A stretch of 42,874 bases of DNA, taken from Triparma columacea. Taxonomy: Eukaryota > Sar > Bolidophyceae > Parmales > Triparmaceae. A model generated the notes under the pieces. It ran no database searches. It was not told where the DNA came from and saw only the letters and a program-made list of their open reading frames with translations. Both the position numbers and the translations under genes were made by a program. The DNA lies in the NCBI GenBank assembly GCA_030267965.1, contig BRYA01000031.1:6379-49252 (forward strand), read 5' to 3'. Positions 39,163 to 42,874 of this stretch are shown here, piece after piece. How positions within the stretch are numbered: position 1 is the first letter of the stretch; each line of letters starts with the position of its first letter.

Positions 39163-42100
39163 ATGACGCATAACTTCACCGTAACCTTATCGTGTCGAGG
39201 TATATTCAACCTCATCATGCTAATGGCCAAAGGTAACTCCCCAAGGCCAGCCCCCCCTGGGGAGTTCGGGGGAGGGATGCGGACATGGGTTAGAGGGTTG
39301 TTGCTCCTCTCCCTCGTCGTCTTCGTCTCTCGGAGCCTCTTCACTGCAGGCACACTTCTTGGACAGGTTCAAGTCTGGGAAGGTAAGAAGAGTATACAAA
39401 GAGAGAGGAGAGGGGACTGTTTCGATTCGGGGAAGGATGCAAACTAGATTCTCACACCCCTTCGCAGTCATTCCACTTCCTGATGTCCTATTCGTGACGG
39501 ATAATTTCTCTGAAGCCCACCTTCCAGGCCAGCGCCACTCGCGTCATGATGATGTTGACACCTTGGCCTCCGACAACCTCGGGAGCAGAGAAACAGAGGA
39601 CTGCGCCAGCCCTGGAGATCGTGTCCATGTCCACCAACGGCGCGCACCCGAGATATCAGATAAAGCCACTTCCTTCCAGAGGCACCTTGAGGACGATTTG
39701 TTTATCTTCCCTTCCCCGAGCATGAAGTGCTGGCTCCTTTGCAACGACGACAACATCAAGGCTTCTGATGGGGGGCTGAATCTCGGCCTTCTAGGAGGTG
39801 AGGAAGGGTTAGGGTGGGGGGGAGGGGGGAGAGGGAAGGCTTGTCTTTGTAAACCGTCCACATCTACGGCAAAATTCATTTCCTCACTCCCCCACCAAGT
39901 TACCGGCGGCGAGGCACCCCACCTTGAGTTACAGCCAATCCAGATTGCTTCGACGCCCATCGCGATCGGGATCGTCGTTGATGAACCTATTGCGCAACCT
40001 GCTTCCACTACCATCCCAACCAGCCTCGTCATCAATGATCCTACTACGCAACCTGCCCTTGGACCCCCTGCGGGAGAAGGTAAGTAAGAGAGGGTGGGAG
40101 ATGAAGACTAGGGGAGGTCAGGCAAAGTGCTACACACTTAGATTCTAACGTCCCAGTCGTAGTCGCCTCGGTCCCGACCAACCCAGACTTTGCTCCTCTT
40201 GGAGTTAAGGGCGCCCCTTTGCAGGAGGACGTCATTCCTTCAGATCTTCCAAGCATGATGCGCTGGCTCCAGGGTGACAACATCGAAGCTTCCTGTTTGT
40301 ACGCGAGTTGGGTTGTTGAGAAGCTTGTGGCTGCTACGACTAAAGCATTCGTGACGGTTCAAGGTAAGAGGAGGAGGGAGCTACGTTTACGGAGGAAAGA
40401 ATCAAGCTGTTATGCAGCAACTGTAGCTAATGCAAGGTCTCGCTTCACCCCGCAATCGCAGCCTCCTTGCCCTTTGCCTCCTCCCTGCCCTTCGCCGCCT
40501 CGCAGAACCCCTTTGCCCTCGTTGTCTACGATCCTACTGCACAACCTGCACCTGAGCCCCCTGCACCTCTCACATGGTCAGACGGTCTCGTCTTGTTCTT
40601 CACGGCCCTCAACCTCTTCGCGACAGCTGCATTATACGTCATCAACCTCATGCCAAAGGCCTTCTCGTACAGGCTCAGGCTGAGTGGCAACTTCATCCGC
40701 ACGTTCAACATCGTTATGCTCAACTGCATCGTGATGCAAGGCGCCGTTGCTCAGTCATTCGGGGCAGGGGAGGTGCGCAGGACGGCAAGGAGGGTCCTCA
40801 TGGGGGAGAAGACGAACCAAAGGGAGGAGCAACCCTTCAAGGCGAACATGCTGCTCCCCGCCAGTGGAGGGGAGGAGGGAAGGAAGCTATCGATTACGCT
40901 GAGTGGGAGCAGCACAGGGAATTGCGCGGTTAACGGGAAGTGCTTCAGCTCGTTGAACTACGGGAGTAATGAGCAGTGCATGTTCACAATGGGCGAGGAT
41001 GGGGCGTTAAAAGTCATCTCATTTGAGACTGAGAGTGGCTATGACAAGCTTACTGTGGGGGGGATTCAGTATGATGGTACGAATGGACCTCAAGGTATCT
41101 CTGTTTCTGCTGGAGAACAAACCACATGGCTTTCAGATGGGAGCGTAACAAGAGCAGGGTTTGAGATTTGCGTTAGTGACCCCTGTGTTGCCAGCAGCAC
41201 TCCTTCTGATGATGGGTCTGATGGAAACTTCTACTGCATCAATGGGGGAGATGTTGGAGGTTGGTGGGATGAAGATGGCTCATCTTGCACTTGCACTTCC
41301 TGCAACACTGGCTTCAGTGGTCCAAACTGTGCTATCTGTGCAACAGGCTATAGTGGATCACCTCCTTCAGTATGCAACAAGTGCCAAGCGGGAACCTATT
41401 CTGGAGTAGAGGGAGCAACAACGTGTCAAGGTGAGTTTGTTTCTTTTGGAGAATTCATTTGGGTTGGATTGTTTTGAGGGGGTCAGGGTCAGGTGGAAGG
41501 TGTCCGAGGGGGGAAGACGGGTCGAGTCACACACACACACACAAAACTCACATCTACATCAAACCCCAAATGATCCACAAACAAACGCCAAAACTTCAGC
41601 ATGTGGGGCGGGAACCTACTCCTCTGTTGAGGGTGCCACAACATCATCGACATGCACTACTTGCGGGGCAGGAAGATACTCCGGGGAGGCAGCTTCAGTA
41701 TGTGACAATTGCCAAGCGGGAACTTATTCTGGAGTAGAGGGAGCCACTGCTGCCACAACATGTCAAGGTGAGTATGTTTCTTTTGGAGGGAGAATTCGTT
41801 TGGGTTGTTTTGTTTTGGGGGGTTCAGAGTCAGGTGGGGAATGTCCGTGGGATGTTGGCCGGGTGTGTGGGGATCTGTTTTGTTCGGGTTTGTGGGGGGA
41901 AATCACAAAAACTCACATGTACGTCAAAATAATCCACAAACAAACGTCAAAACCTCAGCATGTGTGGCGGGAACCTACTCCTCTGTGGAGGGTGCCACAA
42001 GATTATCGACGTGCACGACTTGCGGGGCAGGAACATACTCTGGGGCAGAGGGAGCGACGGCAGAATCCACATGCCTCAAGTGCCAAGCGGGAACCTATTC

Positions 42101-42874
42101 TGTAGTAGAGGGAGCCACTGCTGCCACAACGTGTCAAGGTGAGTTTGTTTCTTTTTGAGAAACGGGGTTGCTTCGATTTTGGGAAAGGGGGGTCCGTCCA
42201 AGTCGGAACAAAAACGAGTCACACGCCAAAGACAAAATAATCTAAACCAAAGAAAAACGTCAAAACCACAGGGTGTGAAGCCGGCAAATACTCTAGGGAG
42301 GCAGCGTCAACATGCATAGGATGCGATGCCGGCAAATACTCGTCCACAACTGCAGCTACATCAGAATCGACATGTCAAGGTAAGGTTGTTTCTTCTCGAG
42401 AACCGGGGTTTCTTCAATTTCGGGAGGGAGGTCCAAGTGGGTAAAAAAAAACAAGTCACACACACAAAATAATCTAACACGAAAAAAACGCCACAACAAC
42501 AGGATGTGCATCCGGCAAATACTCTGGAGAGGCAGCGCCAATATGCACAGGATGCGAAGCTGGCAAATACTCTTCCACAGAGGGAGCAACGTCAGAATCC
42601 ACATGCATAGAATGCGGGGCGGGAACCTACTCTGCAGCCACAGCAGCGGCTGTAGAATCGACATGTCAAGGTGAGAATCAATTGCAACAAGTACAACAAA
42701 TTCCGCCGGTCATTGAATCTAATTTGTCATCGAATCTTACTTATCATTCCTCTGTTCAAACCCCTAAAATGTCCCTTTGCATTTCCTCAACTCACACGCT
42801 TCGTTCCCCTCCTCGCCACAGCGTGCCCCTTGAGATTTTTCAACCCCTCACCAGCTGCCACAGCCTGCTTACAA
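39163..42874 (+). CDS. CUB-like and GCC2/GCC3 (ephrin-receptor-like) Cys-repeat surface protein, 3' end outside window
   Basis: Ten exons are seen: 39163-39382, 39468-39797, 39900-40079, 40157-40363, 40462-41430, 41600-41767, 41959-42138, 42272-42379, 42503-42670 and 42822-42874 (continuing). At least 861 codons are present and every junction is phase 1. Near the N-terminus a hydrophobic helix (GLLLLSLVVFVSR) could be a signal or anchor; ATG 39277 (MRTWVRG) is an alternative start. Exon 5 encodes a second hydrophobic stretch (LVLFFTALNLFATAALYVI), then a CUB-like domain (CFSSLNYGSNEQC ... TWLSDGSVTRAGFEICV) and an EGF-like segment (CNTGFSGPNC). Exons 5-10 encode repeats of the form C-x-x-C-x-A-G-(T/K)-Y-S-x-x-E-G-A-x-x-x-x-x-C. 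This architecture suits an extracellular adhesion or recognition protein; the ligand is unknown. No kinase domain is visible in the window. Confidence 0.82.
41431..42821 (+). repeat. Tandem exon-intron units of GCC2/GCC3 repeats
   Basis: Exons 6-9 encode similar Cys repeats (CxAGTYSxVEGAT). The introns around them also match near the donor (GTGAGTTTGTTTCTTTTGGA, GTGAGTATGTTTCTTTTGGA and GTGAGTTTGTTTCTTTTTGA, with a related GTAAGGTTGTTTCTTCTCGA) and carry similar CA-rich 3' parts. The duplicated unit is therefore one exon plus one intron at the DNA level. Confidence 0.75.

Noticed and set aside
1..42874. tRNA, rRNA, riboswitch and transposase genes
   Set aside because: None was recognised by eye on either strand. 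A covariance-model scan (tRNAscan-SE, Infernal) would be needed to exclude small RNAs.

Overview
The window is nuclear DNA from a compact, intron-containing eukaryote. Genes sit on both strands with gaps of roughly 70-400 bp. Introns are short GT-AG introns, mostly 70-180 nt, and are often flanked by poly-C/poly-G tracts. The gene content suggests a photosynthetic stramenopile, possibly a bolidophyte/Parmales-type alga. The pointers are BspA-type leucine-rich repeat proteins, ephrin-receptor-like GCC2/GCC3 Cys repeats with a CUB-like domain, a class I fructose-bisphosphate aldolase with a signal-peptide-like leader, MORN and ankyrin proteins, and a selenocysteine-synthesis gene. The taxon is an inference; no search was run. 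All exon junctions were assigned by eye from splice consensus, reading phase and protein-family continuity.

Layout. 1-772 is AT-rich with no gene. 773-4170 (-) is a PDZ protein probably spliced to a helical C-terminal region. 4852-6389 (+) is a class I methyltransferase fused to ankyrin repeats. 6473-7462 and 7891-8733 (-) are two tandem BspA-type LRR genes. 9109-10479 (-) is a family-2-like glycosyltransferase, divergent by 69 bp from a 12-exon DDX60/Ski2-like helicase (10549-15341, +). 15452-18014 (-) is an NCBP3-like cap-binding protein with an extra N-terminal beta-sandwich-like domain, divergent from a sulfotransferase-like gene (18155-19000, +). 19150-20283 (-) is a TrmB-like tRNA methyltransferase and 20528-22159 (+) a MATE transporter. 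22305-24569 (-) is an RsmE-type SPOUT methyltransferase probably spliced to a class I methyltransferase. 24808-26241 (+) is an unknown protein. 26321-29823 (-) encodes a fusion of O-phosphoseryl-tRNA(Sec) selenium transferase with a diaminopimelate/ornithine-decarboxylase-like enzyme.

The region 30025-33951 (+) carries three tandem C2H2 zinc-finger genes with 6, 6 and 10 fingers. Their fingers are nearly identical except at the helix positions that normally read DNA. Next come a MORN protein (34126-34515, -), threonine dehydratase with a 15-nt micro-exon (34619-37182, +), class I aldolase (37478-38976, +) and a CUB/GCC2-GCC3 surface protein that runs off the right end (39163-42874, +).

The most unusual content is the SepSecS-decarboxylase fusion, the hypervariable zinc-finger array, and a short N-terminal motif shared by two unrelated enzymes (glycosyltransferase and sulfotransferase). 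The window is not an operon or island. Most neighbours are unrelated housekeeping genes, mixed with locally duplicated repeat-protein families.
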